6,344 nt of DNA from Bacteroidales bacterium (lineage in GTDB: Bacteria; Bacteroidota; Bacteroidia; Bacteroidales; P3). The notes beneath the pieces are model-generated. The model saw only the letters and a list, made by a program, of their open reading frames with translations. It was not told the DNA's origin and ran no database searches. Numbering within the stretch: the stretch's first letter is position 1; every line of letters starts with the position of its first letter. The DNA lies in NCBI GenBank assembly GCA_017560705.1, contig JAFZEK010000096.1, forward strand, positions 1-6,344, written 5' to 3'. The position numbers and the translations under genes were made by a program. Below, in pieces: positions 1 to 6,230 of the stretch.

Positions 1-6
1 AATTAT

Positions 7-308
7 AGGCAACTTCTAAAAATTCCACGTTTCGGATAAACAAAAGAGTGTGAGTGTTCTTTGAAACTTTTGCGTGCTTTGTGTTTTTTGCCGAAATCTT
101 TCTATTTCTTTGGGGTCGCATATCCCGCTATGATGAGTCAAAAGAAAGTAGAAATCTTCTCAAGAACGTTGCGATTAAGCAAGTAAAGAAGCAATGCCTA
201 AGCATTAGCTCTTTCGAGCGATAGCAACATCGACGAAGTCAACGCACGCAAAAGTTTAAAGACTAATTCCTATATATTATAGAAACGTGGAATTTTTAGA
301 TATTGCCT
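7..308. repeat. 302-bp MITE-like element with 27-bp terminal inverted repeats
   Basis: The left end (7-33) begins AGGCAACTTCTAAAAA and runs into TTCCACGTTTC. The right end (282-308) is its reverse complement with only two mismatches, at 301-302. Nested inside is a perfect 14-bp inverted repeat, 64-77 (AAACTTTTGCGTGC) against 244-257. Further in, 99-111 pairs with 141-154 around a single bulged base. Small local hairpins are also visible, such as AATGC-CTAA-GCATT at 193-206. The whole interval could therefore fold as one long interrupted stem. No transposase is present. No clear target-site duplication is seen at the edges, although only 6 bases of left flank are available. Shorter relatives lie at 1020-1108 and 1160-1242. 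I infer a non-autonomous mobile or palindromic intergenic element; a structured RNA is an alternative. It begins 60 bases beyond the stop codon of the minus-strand phosphatase gene. Confidence 0.7.
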
Positions 309-368
309 TAAATCTTGTCGATGTCGTTTTCCTCTTTTTTACTTTGTAAATACCATAGACTGTGAGTC

Positions 369-992
369 TTATAGCTTTATTGTTGCATGGTTTTGTATCT
401 CTGGATAAATCCATTGTTTTACTTTGTAGGAGAGGTAGGCAGTGGCAACTCCCATAATTATTCCAATAAACACATCTGAAGGGTAGTGAACACCTAAGTA
501 CATTCTGGAGAAGGCTACAGTGCTAGCCCAAATGAAAGCTGGAACTGCTATGTGCCATTTTGGGAATTGCAAGCTTAAAGATGTGGCGAGGTTGAATGCT
601 GAGGAGGTGTGTCCTGAAGGGAAAGAGAATGACGTTTCGTGTGCCAATGGGGTAAGTATGTCGGGGTAAGTGTCGTAGGGTCTTGGTCGCTTGAAAATAT
701 TTTTTGTTCCATAGTTGGATACCATGGAGATTAGTAGTCCGCTTCCGATTTGAATGCCTGCCATGGTAATGTTTTTGTTGGCTGAAGCTATTCCTGCCGA
801 TATTAGTCCTATGGGAATAGCAGGAGATACAATGTATACGGAGTTGCTTACGCTTTCCATTGTTTTGTTCATGAATGGGCTGCGGGTGTTTTCTAGTCTT
901 CTAAGGGTTTCTAAATCGAAATTTTGGCAGTTGCTGACTATGGGAGAAAAAGATAAGAATGCAGTCAGTGTTATTATCCAAGATACTTTCAT
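369..992 (-). CDS. PAP2-family phosphatase, membrane-associated
   Basis: A 207-residue protein with the complete PAP2 (type 2 phosphatidic acid phosphatase) signature: K97-x6-R104-P, then PSGH at 125-128, then SR at 162-163, five residues, H169 and D173. H128, H169 and D173 match the family's catalytic His-His-Asp set, so the enzyme should be active. The N-terminus (MKVSWIITLTAFLSF) is a signal peptide or signal anchor. Hydrophobic segments around 52-71, 75-95, 147-167 and 173-191 suggest membrane embedding with the active site facing the periplasm. The family removes phosphate from lipid phosphates such as undecaprenyl pyrophosphate, phosphatidylglycerol phosphate or lipid A; the substrate cannot be told here. 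I chose the ATG at 992 over a TTG at 1025, because that TTG lies inside a repeat arm and would add 11 residues ahead of the signal sequence. The gene lies downstream of fba, but repeats and hairpins separate them, so co-transcription is doubtful. No clear promoter was found. Confidence 0.9.
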   Translation of the reverse strand: MKVSWIITLTAFLSFSPIVSNCQNFDLETLRRLENTRSPFMNKTMESVSNSVYIVSPAIPIGLISAGIASANKNITMAGIQIGSGLLISMVSNYGTKNIFKRPRPYDTYPDILTPLAHETSFSFPSGHTSSAFNLATSLSLQFPKWHIAVPAFIWASTVAFSRMYLGVHYPSDVFIGIIMGVATAYLSYKVKQWIYPEIQNHATIKL

Positions 993-1019
993 GTGTGCGT
1001 AAGTGTTGTTATAAAGTAA

Positions 1020-1108
1020 AGGCAACTTCTAAAAAAAATCATGTTCGGATTAAGTTTCTGTACTAGTTAGAACTTTTCACCAGCAAGGTAATTTTTCAGA
1101 AGTTGCCT
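1020..1108. repeat. Short palindromic repeat copy B (89 bp)
   Basis: The left arm at 1020-1035 reads AGGCAACTTCTAAAAA. The right arm at 1092-1108 is its reverse complement with one inserted C at 1097, giving a 16-bp stem with a one-base bulge around a 56-nt loop. Beyond the left arm the sequence continues as TTCGGAT (1044-1050), the same motif that follows the left end of the 302-bp element (31-37). This suggests common descent and the same orientation rather than a chance palindrome. It lies just upstream of the phosphatase start, so it would sit in or near that gene's 5' leader or at the 3' end of an fba read-through transcript. Confidence 0.65.
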
Positions 1109-1146
1109 AAAAGAATTTTCAATTCTTTCTACAGAAAATTCTTTTA
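1108..1146. repeat. AT-rich perfect hairpin between two palindromic repeats
   Basis: Bases 1109-1120 (AAAAGAATTTTC) and 1134-1145 (GAAAATTCTTTT) are perfect reverse complements. One further T-A pair (1108/1146) makes a 13-bp stem with a 13-nt loop. The arms have A-rich and T-rich ends, so a transcript in either direction gives a stem ending in a short U-run. It could be a weak bidirectional terminator between fba and the phosphatase gene. The stem is poor in G+C, so this role is tentative. Confidence 0.45.
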
Positions 1147-1159
1147 CTATTATTGTCTA

Positions 1160-1242
1160 AGGCAACTTCTAAAAAATGCTTTGTAAGTGATTTGCGTTTC
1201 GTAATAACATTCCATAGAACGTGGAATTTTTAGAAATTGCCT
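1160..1242. repeat. Short palindromic repeat copy C (83 bp), at the 3' end of fba
   Basis: The left arm at 1160-1175 (AGGCAACTTCTAAAAA) pairs with 1227-1242 with one mismatch. The right end extends into ACGTGGAATTTTTAG and matches the right end of the 302-bp element over about 25 bases. The loop contains CGTTTCGTAATAAC (1195-1208), which matches 11 of 14 bases of the sequence just inside the left end of that element. A smaller stem, ATTCCA (1209-1214) with TGGAAT (1222-1227), is nested in the right half. In the minus direction the stem starts 8 bases after the aldolase stop codon, so it may serve as the 3' end or stabilising hairpin of the fba transcript. Confidence 0.65.
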
Positions 1243-1250
1243 AAAATGTA

Positions 1251-2324
1251 TTAGTTTCTATTCAATGCGTTCAAGTCTTTGAAAGCAACCAAAAGGCGTT
1301 TTACGATGCTTTCTTCACCTTTGCGAAGCCAAGCACGAGGGTCGTAGTATTTTTTATTAGGTTTGTCATCGCCTTCAGGGTTACCTATCTGAGCTTGAAG
1401 ATATGCTTCTTTAGCTTTGTAGTATCCCATTACGCCTTCCCACATAGCCCATTGAGTGTCTGTGTCTATGTTCATTTTTACAACGCCATATTGTAGAGCT
1501 TCGGCTATTTTTTCAGGTTCAGAGCCTGAACCGCCATGGAATACGAAACTTACAGGGTTCACTTCGGTGTTGAATTTCTTTTGGATGTATTCTTGCGAGT
1601 TGTGAAGAATGATAGGTTCAAGTTTTACATTACCAGGTTTGTATACACCGTGAACGTTGCCAAAAGAAGCAGCTATAGTAAAACGTTTGCTTATTTTGGA
1701 TAGTTCTTCGTAGGCGTATGCTACATCTTCGGGTTGAGTGTAAAGACGAGAAGAGTCGATACCAGTGTTGTCTACACCGTCTTCTTCGCCGCCTGTTATA
1801 CCTAATTCTATTTCCAAAGTCATGCCTATTTTGTCCATGCGAGCAAGATATTTCTTGCATATTTCGATATTCTCTTTCAAAGGTTCTTCTGAAAGGTCAA
1901 GCATGTGAGAACTGAAAAGAGGCTTGCCATGAGCTGCGAAGAATTTTTCGCCTTCGTCCAAAAGAGCATCTATCCAAGGTAACAATTTTTTTGCAGCATG
2001 GTCTGTGTGGATTACTACAGGTATGCCATAAAGTTCAGCCATTTGGTGGATGTGCATAGCACCAGATACGGCACCGGCTATAGCGGCTTCAGTGCTAGGC
2101 AATGATTTGCCGGCATAGAATATAGCACCACCGTTGGAAAATTGTACCATAACAGGAGAATTTGCTTCTTTGGCAGCTTCCATTACTGCGTTGGCAGAGT
2201 CGGTTCCAACAACGTTTACAGCTGGCAAAGCAAAATGATTTGCCTTTGCAATGCGGAATAGTTCCTGCAAATTATCGCCCCAAACAACGCCTGCTGGGAT
2301 TTTGTCCATGATTTTTTCTGACAT
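1251..2324 (-). CDS. fba: Class II fructose-1,6-bisphosphate aldolase
   Basis: A 357-residue, full-length, zinc-dependent class II aldolase of the FbaA type, close in length and sequence to the 359-residue Escherichia coli enzyme. It cleaves fructose 1,6-bisphosphate to dihydroxyacetone phosphate and glyceraldehyde 3-phosphate, and runs in reverse in gluconeogenesis; it is cytosolic. Visible landmarks in order: the substrate-contact stretch QFSNGGA (61-67); HTDH (106-109) with catalytic D108 and zinc ligand H109; EIELG (171-175) with E173; the flexible loop EEDGVDN (180-186) typical of this subgroup; zinc ligands H225 in GNVHGVYKPGN and H263 in FHGGSGS; and the phosphate-binding NIDTDTQW (285-292). 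The ATG at 2324 gives the natural N-terminus. A Bacteroidetes-type promoter lies about 60-95 bases upstream. Transcription is divergent from mpl. Palindromic repeat C begins 8 bases past the stop codon. No oddities in the catalytic residues. Confidence 0.97.
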   Translation of the reverse strand: MSEKIMDKIPAGVVWGDNLQELFRIAKANHFALPAVNVVGTDSANAVMEAAKEANSPVMVQFSNGGAIFYAGKSLPSTEAAIAGAVSGAMHIHQMAELYGIPVVIHTDHAAKKLLPWIDALLDEGEKFFAAHGKPLFSSHMLDLSEEPLKENIEICKKYLARMDKIGMTLEIELGITGGEEDGVDNTGIDSSRLYTQPEDVAYAYEELSKISKRFTIAASFGNVHGVYKPGNVKLEPIILHNSQEYIQKKFNTEVNPVSFVFHGGSGSEPEKIAEALQYGVVKMNIDTDTQWAMWEGVMGYYKAKEAYLQAQIGNPEGDDKPNKKYYDPRAWLRKGEESIVKRLLVAFKDLNALNRN

Positions 2325-2388
2325 ATTATATCGTTTTTAATTAATTATTAGTCTATTATATGGTTTTTCGTATTTACTATTCAAAGAA

Positions 2389-2419
2389 CAAAGGTAATAA
2401 GTTTTTGTTGGATAAACAA
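2389..2419 (-). promoter_or_regulatory. Predicted Bacteroidetes-type promoter for fba
   Basis: Read on the minus strand, TACCTTTG (2396 down to 2389) matches the -7 consensus TAnnTTTG. A TTG (2419 down to 2417) stands 20 nt upstream as the -33 element. Transcription would start near 2381-2384 and leave a leader of roughly 60 nt before the fba ATG. The match is by motif only. Confidence 0.6.
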
Positions 2420-2468
2420 TTTTTATTAGCTAAAAATAAATTATGTATAAAAAAGTTGGGATAAATGC

Positions 2469-2498
2469 TTGTCAAGTCAGAAAAAACTAGTAACTTTG
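2469..2498 (+). promoter_or_regulatory. Predicted Bacteroidetes-type promoter for the mpl operon
   Basis: TTG at 2469-2471 and TAACTTTG at 2491-2498 match the -33 and -7 consensus with 19 nt between them. The expected start near 2503-2506 leaves a leader of only about 11-14 nt before the mpl ATG at 2517. A TTG start codon in frame with mpl coincides with the -33 element, which argues against that upstream start. The site is divergent from the fba promoter; about 72 bases lie between the two promoters' outer elements (2419 and 2469) and -7 boxes combined. Confidence 0.65.
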
Positions 2499-2516
2499 CA
2501 CAAAATAAGATATACT

Positions 2517-3875
2517 ATGCGAGTTCATTTTATAGCTATAGGTGGCAGTGCTATGCACAATTTGGCTATTGCCTTACACCTTAAAGGATACAATGTTACA
2601 GGGTCTGATGATGAAATTTTCGACCCGGCGAAGTCTAGATTGGAAAGATACGGATTGTTGCCAAAATTTATTGGTTGGAATCCTAATAATATAACTTCAG
2701 ACTTAGATGCTGTTATTTTGGGTATGCATGCAAGAGTTGATAACCCCGAATTATTGCGAGCCAAAGAGCTTGGCATAAAGATATTTTCATATCCCGAGTA
2801 TCTTTATGAGCAGTCTAAGCACAAAAAACGTGTAGTGATTGGTGGTAGTCATGGCAAAACTACTATTACGGCTATGGTGCTACATGTGTTGCAATGTGCG
2901 GGTATAAAAACTGATTATATGGTTGGTGCTCAGTTGGAAGGCTTTGATGTGATGGTAAAACTTTCCGAAGATGCCGATATTATGGTGTTAGAAGGTGATG
3001 AGTATCTTACTTCGCCCATAGATAGGAGGCCGAAGTTTCACCTATATAAGCCGGATATTGCTCTTATTAGTGGCATTGCTTGGGATCATATTAATGTGTT
3101 TCCAACATTTGATATATATAAGGAGCAGTTTATGCAGTTTGCTAATCTCATTACACACAATGGTGCATTAGTGTATTGTGCTGATGATGCAAACGTGAAA
3201 GAGATTGGGCTAAAAGTGCGTAATGATGTAAAAGCTGTGGCATACGATGTGCCAAAATTTGTTATTGAAAATGGAGTAACTAAGATAATAGTAGGCGATA
3301 GGAAAGTAGAGTTGCAGGTCTTTGGCCGTCATAATTTATTGAATCTTATGGGTGCTAAGAATGTGTGCAATTTGTTAGGTGTTAGCGACGATGTGTTTTA
3401 CCAATCTATAAAAACATTCAAAGGCGCGTCTAAGAGACTAGAATTGGTGAAGGCCAACGATAGATCATCGGTTTACAAAGACTTTGCTCATTCCCCATCC
3501 AAGGTGAATGCTACTATTGCAGCTATGAAGGAACAATATTTGAATCGTAAGCTAGTGGCATGTGTGGAATTGCATACTTTTAGTAGTCTTACTGATGCGT
3601 TTCTTTCTCAATACAGTGGTAGTATGGATGTTGCCGACGAAGCATTGGTGTATTTTAATCCTCATGCCATAGAGCATAAAAAATTGCCACCGCTAGATTC
3701 GGAAAAGGTGCGTGCAGCTTTTGCCAACGATAAGATAAAAGTATATACAAATTCTGCGGAATTGATGAATGATATTATTGCAAGAAACTGGAACGACAGT
3801 AATTTGTTATTAATGAGTTCGGGTAATTTCGATGGAATAGATTTTAATAAACTAGCTGATAAACTGATAAAATAA
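2517..3875 (+). CDS. mpl: UDP-N-acetylmuramate:L-alanyl-gamma-D-glutamyl-meso-diaminopimelate ligase (murein tripeptide recycling)
   Basis: A 452-residue Mur ligase, close to the 457 residues of E. coli Mpl. It joins recycled tripeptide to UDP-MurNAc with ATP, returning cell-wall turnover products to peptidoglycan synthesis in the cytosol. The N-terminal nucleotide-sugar domain opens with HFIAIGGSAMHNLA and VTGSD. The central ATPase domain has the P-loop GGSHGKTT (109-116), the acidic LEGDEY (158-163), WDH (189-191) and GRHNLLN (270-276). The C-terminal domain has DFAHSPSK (322-329) and MSSGNFDGI (433-441). The absence of a MurC-like Gly/Ala pattern at the P-loop and the NFDGI ending favour Mpl over MurC. 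Compared with E. coli, DFAHHP is DFAHSP and the ELHTFSSL stretch (351-358) replaces the E. coli EPRSNT segment; as I recall, this is usual in Bacteroidetes. I chose the ATG at 2517 because a TTG at 2469 overlaps the promoter. It is the first gene of a likely three-gene operon. Confidence 0.92.
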   Translation: MRVHFIAIGGSAMHNLAIALHLKGYNVTGSDDEIFDPAKSRLERYGLLPKFIGWNPNNITSDLDAVILGMHARVDNPELLRAKELGIKIFSYPEYLYEQSKHKKRVVIGGSHGKTTITAMVLHVLQCAGIKTDYMVGAQLEGFDVMVKLSEDADIMVLEGDEYLTSPIDRRPKFHLYKPDIALISGIAWDHINVFPTFDIYKEQFMQFANLITHNGALVYCADDANVKEIGLKVRNDVKAVAYDVPKFVIENGVTKIIVGDRKVELQVFGRHNLLNLMGAKNVCNLLGVSDDVFYQSIKTFKGASKRLELVKANDRSSVYKDFAHSPSKVNATIAAMKEQYLNRKLVACVELHTFSSLTDAFLSQYSGSMDVADEALVYFNPHAIEHKKLPPLDSEKVRAAFANDKIKVYTNSAELMNDIIARNWNDSNLLLMSSGNFDGIDFNKLADKLIK

Positions 3876-3884
3876 AGAATATAT

Positions 3885-5003
3885 ATGAAATTAAAAGTAG
3901 GCGACAAGGTAAAGTTTCTAAATCAAACAGGAGGCGGAATAGTTACTAAAATAGTTTCGTCGCAAATAGTTAATGTGTCGGATGAAACTGGTTTTGATAT
4001 TCCTACACTGATAAAAGATTTGATAAAAGTGGAACCAATGGAAGGGGCCGGCAAGCTGTTTGAGCAAGCTGTTCCTGCTACAGTTGCTGTAAAAGAAACG
4101 GAAACTCATTATTCTTTAAATGATAGCGACGAAGAAGTGTTGTCGGCTTTACGACCAATTCATGAGTCGAGAAATATTGACCGTGGTGTGTATTTAGCAT
4201 TTGTTCCTCATGAACAACGCTGGCTTATAACAGGCGACATGGATGTGTATGTCATAAACCGCACTCCTCATACTTTCTTAGTAAGTATTTTCTTGCAAAG
4301 AGATTTGGCATTTGAAGGTATTGATTATTGTGCTATTCCTCCTGAAAACAAGATGTATTTGGCTACGATAGATAGAGATAGCATAGATACGTGGTCACGT
4401 GGAGTGGTGCAAGGATTGTTTCATTATGACAAAGCTGAGGCAATCTTGAATACTGTGTCGGCAGATTTTAAGGTGAAGGGTTCAAGGTTCTATAAAGAAG
4501 AAAGTTATGTGGAAACTGCATGCATTAGTGCAAAAGCTTTGTTGGTATCGCTAGTAAAGCTTAGTGATGTAAAATCGGTAGTGACTGTAGATGTAAAGAA
4601 GAATACAATACCTCAAGATAAAGACGAAGAGTCAAATAAGGTTATTGTAAGAAAAGCCAAAGTTGTAAACTCTGATAATGTGCTAGAGCAATACTTTATA
4701 GAGCCAAATGTAGCAGAGGTAGATTTGCATATAGAAGCATTTTGCCCTAATTGTAACGAACTAGATGACCACTCGAAGTTTGAGATTCAAATGAATTTCT
4801 TTCTAAAGTGCTTGAATGATGCTATAGTGCATAGGGTGCAAAAAGTGATATTTATACATGGTGTAGGCTCGGGAGTACTTAAGAATGAAATAATAAAGGA
4901 ACTTAAGAAATACAAAGGCTTACATTATTTTGATGCTTCAATGGCTAAATATGGAGTAGGTGCTACCGAGGTATATTTTAGTCAAAATATCGCTTTATTA
5001 TAG
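3885..5003 (+). CDS. DUF2027 protein with C-terminal Smr domain
   Basis: A 372-residue protein with the layout of the Bacteroidetes DUF2027/Smr family. Residues 1-50 (MKLKVGDKVKFLNQTGGG) form a likely SH3/KOW-like beta barrel. A low-complexity acidic linker follows around 60-90. A beta-rich middle domain spans about 95-235, and a charged linker spans about 236-275. The C-terminal Smr domain carries DLH (280-282), IHGVGSGVLK (324-333) and YGVGATEV (356-363), its three hallmark motifs. Smr domains, first defined in MutS2, act as nucleases or nucleic-acid-binding modules; the substrate of this family is not established to my knowledge. A CPNC pair (287-290) directly after DLH is unusual. The start lies 9 bases after the mpl stop and 24 bases separate its stop from the next gene, so co-transcription is likely. 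There is no signal peptide or membrane segment, so it should be cytosolic. Confidence 0.85.
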   Translation: MKLKVGDKVKFLNQTGGGIVTKIVSSQIVNVSDETGFDIPTLIKDLIKVEPMEGAGKLFEQAVPATVAVKETETHYSLNDSDEEVLSALRPIHESRNIDRGVYLAFVPHEQRWLITGDMDVYVINRTPHTFLVSIFLQRDLAFEGIDYCAIPPENKMYLATIDRDSIDTWSRGVVQGLFHYDKAEAILNTVSADFKVKGSRFYKEESYVETACISAKALLVSLVKLSDVKSVVTVDVKKNTIPQDKDEESNKVIVRKAKVVNSDNVLEQYFIEPNVAEVDLHIEAFCPNCNELDDHSKFEIQMNFFLKCLNDAIVHRVQKVIFIHGVGSGVLKNEIIKELKKYKGLHYFDASMAKYGVGATEVYFSQNIALL

Positions 5004-5027
5004 TCAATATTGTAAATATTTTGGTAC

Positions 5028-6230
5028 ATGACACAGCAGGTGAAGAAATTACTGGTAATAGATAAAGATGCCGCAGTAAGAACAAGCTTAAAGGAAATTC
5101 TAGAATACGAATCATATAAAGTTGATGTAGAAAAAGATACTGAATCGGCATTCAAAAAAATATGCAAGGGTGGTTATGACTTGATAATGTCAGAACTACA
5201 AATGCCAGGAATGAATGGAGTTACATTGCTACAAAAATTAAGAGAGCAAGATAATTATGTGCCATTCATTGTGTTTGTGAAAGAAGTGGATTTGGACGAG
5301 ATTGTCAGCATAATGAAGAATGGTGCAAACAATGTGTTGCAGAAACCACTAAATTTGAACAAACTGATTACTTCTATTAGGCAAATTTTGGAAGAAAATA
5401 AAACTGAATCACGCAACTCTCGTTCTAGTAAGAAATGTGAGAGTTTGCCTGATCCTATTACCGAACCAAAAAATATTACGCCAATTATAGGTAATTCTGA
5501 AGCTATGAGACATATTTTGCAGATGGTCGATAGATTAGCTCTTACAACTGAAAAGGTTATTATTCTTGGCGAAAACGGAACAGGAAAAGAGTTAGTGGCT
5601 CGTAGGATTCATGAGTATAGCAGGCGAAGGGATAAACCTTTTGTAGCTGTAAACTGTGCTGCTATACCGCTAGAACTGATAGAAAGTCAGCTATTCGGAC
5701 ATGAAAAGGGCTCTTTTACTTCTGCCATAAAGATGCACAAAGGAGATTTTGAAAAGGCAAGTGGCGGAACTTTATTCCTTGATGAAATAGGCGATATGAG
5801 TTTGGCAGCACAAGCTAAAATACTAAGAGCATTGCAAGAAAAGAGAATTACAAGGGTAGGAGGCGAAGACTCTATTCCTATAGATGTGAGAGTGATAGCT
5901 GCAACAAACAAAGATTTGCGAAAAGAGATAAGAGAAGGTCGATTCAGAGAAGATTTGTATCACCGACTTAGTGTTGTGGTAATAAGAATGCCATCATTGG
6001 CAGAAAGGAAAGAAGATATACCGTTGCTAATAGATTATTTCTTGGAAAAAAAAGAGCAAGAGTATGAGAATAAAAAGATGAGAATAACTGAAGAAGCTAT
6101 TTATGAGCTTCAGCAACTTGCATGGACTGGAAATGTGAGAGAGTTAGAAAATTACATTGAAAGACTTTGCATTTTCTGCGATGAGATAATTACCGCTGAT
6201 GATGTAAAGAAGTATGCTTCTTATTACTAG
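5028..6230 (+). CDS. Sigma-54 activator (NtrC-type AAA+) with degenerate receiver domain and no HTH
   Basis: A 400-residue bacterial enhancer-binding protein. Residues 7-123 form a receiver domain, 124-150 a linker, and 152-385 a sigma-54 activator AAA+ domain. That domain has Walker A GENGTGKE (181-188), the sigma-54 contact loop GSFTSA (228-233), Walker B TLFLDEIGD (248-256), AATN (291-294), FREDLYHRL (306-314) with arginine-finger candidates R307 and R313, and sensor II WTGNVRELEN (366-375). ATP hydrolysis and sigma-54 contact therefore look intact. The receiver is degenerate: the phospho-acceptor Asp is E56 (SELQMPG), the acidic pair is D12-K13, and the conserved Thr/Ser is V84; only K106 remains. 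The protein stops after ITADDVKKYASYY with no Fis-type helix-turn-helix. No continuation exists in any frame, because stops come within a few codons and a hairpin follows. It probably activates RNA polymerase-sigma-54 without phosphorylation or specific DNA binding. It is last in the operon with mpl and the Smr gene. Confidence 0.92.
   Translation: MTQQVKKLLVIDKDAAVRTSLKEILEYESYKVDVEKDTESAFKKICKGGYDLIMSELQMPGMNGVTLLQKLREQDNYVPFIVFVKEVDLDEIVSIMKNGANNVLQKPLNLNKLITSIRQILEENKTESRNSRSSKKCESLPDPITEPKNITPIIGNSEAMRHILQMVDRLALTTEKVIILGENGTGKELVARRIHEYSRRRDKPFVAVNCAAIPLELIESQLFGHEKGSFTSAIKMHKGDFEKASGGTLFLDEIGDMSLAAQAKILRALQEKRITRVGGEDSIPIDVRVIAATNKDLRKEIREGRFREDLYHRLSVVVIRMPSLAERKEDIPLLIDYFLEKKEQEYENKKMRITEEAIYELQQLAWTGNVRELENYIERLCIFCDEIITADDVKKYASYY

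Noticed and set aside
357..369. AGACT-GTG-AGTCT hairpin at the phosphatase stop codon as a terminator
   Set aside because: The stem has only five pairs, overlaps the stop codon and is not followed directly by a U-run in the minus direction.
754..1002. 82-codon plus-strand open frame
   Set aside because: It is antisense to the PAP2 gene, which has full catalytic motifs; the frame shows no recognisable domain.
993..1025. TTG start 11 codons upstream of the PAP2 ATG
   Set aside because: It lies inside a palindromic repeat arm and would put MPLLYNNTYAH in front of a normal signal sequence that starts at the ATG at 992.
7..1242. CRISPR array suggested by repeated AGGCAACTTCTAAAAA
   Set aside because: The copies occur in inverted pairs with irregular spacing, no unique equal-length spacers and no cas genes.
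1630..1915. Open frames on both strands inside the aldolase gene (1630-1860 minus, 1718-1915 plus)
   Set aside because: They overlap the well-conserved core of fba and have Arg/Cys-rich, low-quality compositions typical of shadow frames.
2420..2436. Inverted repeat TTTTTA/TAAAAA in the fba-mpl divergent region as an operator
   Set aside because: Six A/T-only pairs are expected by chance in such AT-rich DNA, and it does not overlap either -7 box.
2469..2516. TTG start 16 codons upstream of the mpl ATG
   Set aside because: The TTG coincides with the predicted -33 element and the added residues cover the -7 box; Mur ligases normally begin at the MRVHFIAIGG strand.
5021..5043. TTGGTACATGACACAGC ahead of the response regulator as a sigma-54 promoter
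   Set aside because: The -24-like TGG is present but there is no TTGC at the required distance, and the ATG lies inside the site.
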